A DNA stretch of 6,385 bases from Ruminococcus_G sp963594675 (GTDB taxonomy: Bacteria; Bacillota; Clostridia; Lachnospirales; Lachnospiraceae), in NCBI GenBank assembly GCA_963594675.1, contig CAVBGA010000200.1, forward strand, positions 1 through 6,385. Reading direction: 5' to 3'. Under the pieces are notes generated by a model. That model had not been told where the DNA came from, did no database searches, and saw only the letters and a program-made list of their open reading frames with translations. A program made the translations under genes and the position numbers. This document shows positions 6,297 to 6,385 of the stretch, piece by piece. The first letter of the stretch is position 1; every line of letters starts with the position of its first letter.

Positions 6297-6385
6297 GTGG
6301 CGACTTCACAAAAGAATACAAAGAGAAAAAGTAGTGCAAAGTCAAAATCCAGCACAAGATCAAAATCTGCTGCAAGGTCTAAATC
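6297..6385 (+). CDS. N-terminus of a Lys/Arg/Ser-rich protein, possibly DNA translocase FtsK/SpoIIIE (cut by window edge)
   Basis: Only 29 codons plus two bases are present: MATSQKNTKRKSS followed by an AKSKSS/TRSKSA/ARSKS repeat. There is no catalytic domain to read, so the identity is a guess. FtsK/SpoIIIE proteins of Lachnospiraceae often begin with a similar low-complexity, very basic K/R/S/T-rich tail ahead of their membrane helices, and the position after cell-envelope genes fits. Another protein with a basic disordered leader is equally possible on sequence alone. The start is the GTG with a strong ribosome binding site 7 nt upstream. The gap from uppP is 39 nt with no terminator, so it may be the last part of the same operon. 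Confidence 0.6.
   Translation, partial: MATSQKNTKRKSSAKSKSSTRSKSAARSK
6336..6385 (+). repeat. 18-nt imperfect tandem repeat coding for a basic hexapeptide
   Basis: Units 6336-6353, 6354-6371 and the partial 6372-6385 share the pattern RCAARRTCWAAATC, in frame with the GTG 6297 start. They encode AKSKSS, TRSKSA and ARSKS. The third copy is cut by the window end, so the copy number is unknown. Confidence 0.7.

Overview
The window looks like chromosomal housekeeping DNA from a low-to-mid GC Clostridia member, most likely a Lachnospiraceae gut bacterium. This rests on protein style (Rex, a fused NnrE-NnrD enzyme, an F-variant YebC that begins MSGHSKFANIKHKK, a CNNM/CBS protein that begins MDDGS), A/G-rich Shine-Dalgarno sites, and a consensus SigA-type promoter. 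All genes lie on the + strand and are tightly packed. I see no mobile element, CRISPR array, tRNA or rRNA.

Left part (1-3250): the 3' part of rex, the NADH/NAD+-sensing repressor, ends at a clean intrinsic terminator. A two-gene unit follows. nnrD is a bifunctional NAD(P)H-hydrate epimerase/dehydratase. alr is alanine racemase and starts 16 nt after nnrD stops. A hairpin right at the alr stop probably ends this unit.

Right part (3233-6385): a near-consensus promoter, whose -35 box sits in the loop of the alr hairpin, starts a second unit. It holds a CNNM/CBS-domain membrane protein, a YebC/TACO1-family protein, a UppP (BacA)-family membrane protein, and the first 29 codons of a K/R/S-rich protein that may be the DNA translocase FtsK. 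The theme is general maintenance: redox sensing and NAD(P)H repair, D-alanine supply for peptidoglycan, lipid-carrier recycling, and possibly division or chromosome segregation.

I found no obviously new multi-gene system. The points that deserve a second look are subtle. (1) nnrD may start at a near-cognate AUA codon placed behind a very long Shine-Dalgarno match. (2) The UppP homologue lacks key catalytic motif residues, and one of those changes lies in a perfect hairpin. (3) The CNNM protein has lost the polar signatures of its transport domain but keeps its CBS and CorC domains. (4) Alr has Ala where the carbamylated Lys usually sits. (5) A promoter is nested in a terminator-like hairpin.
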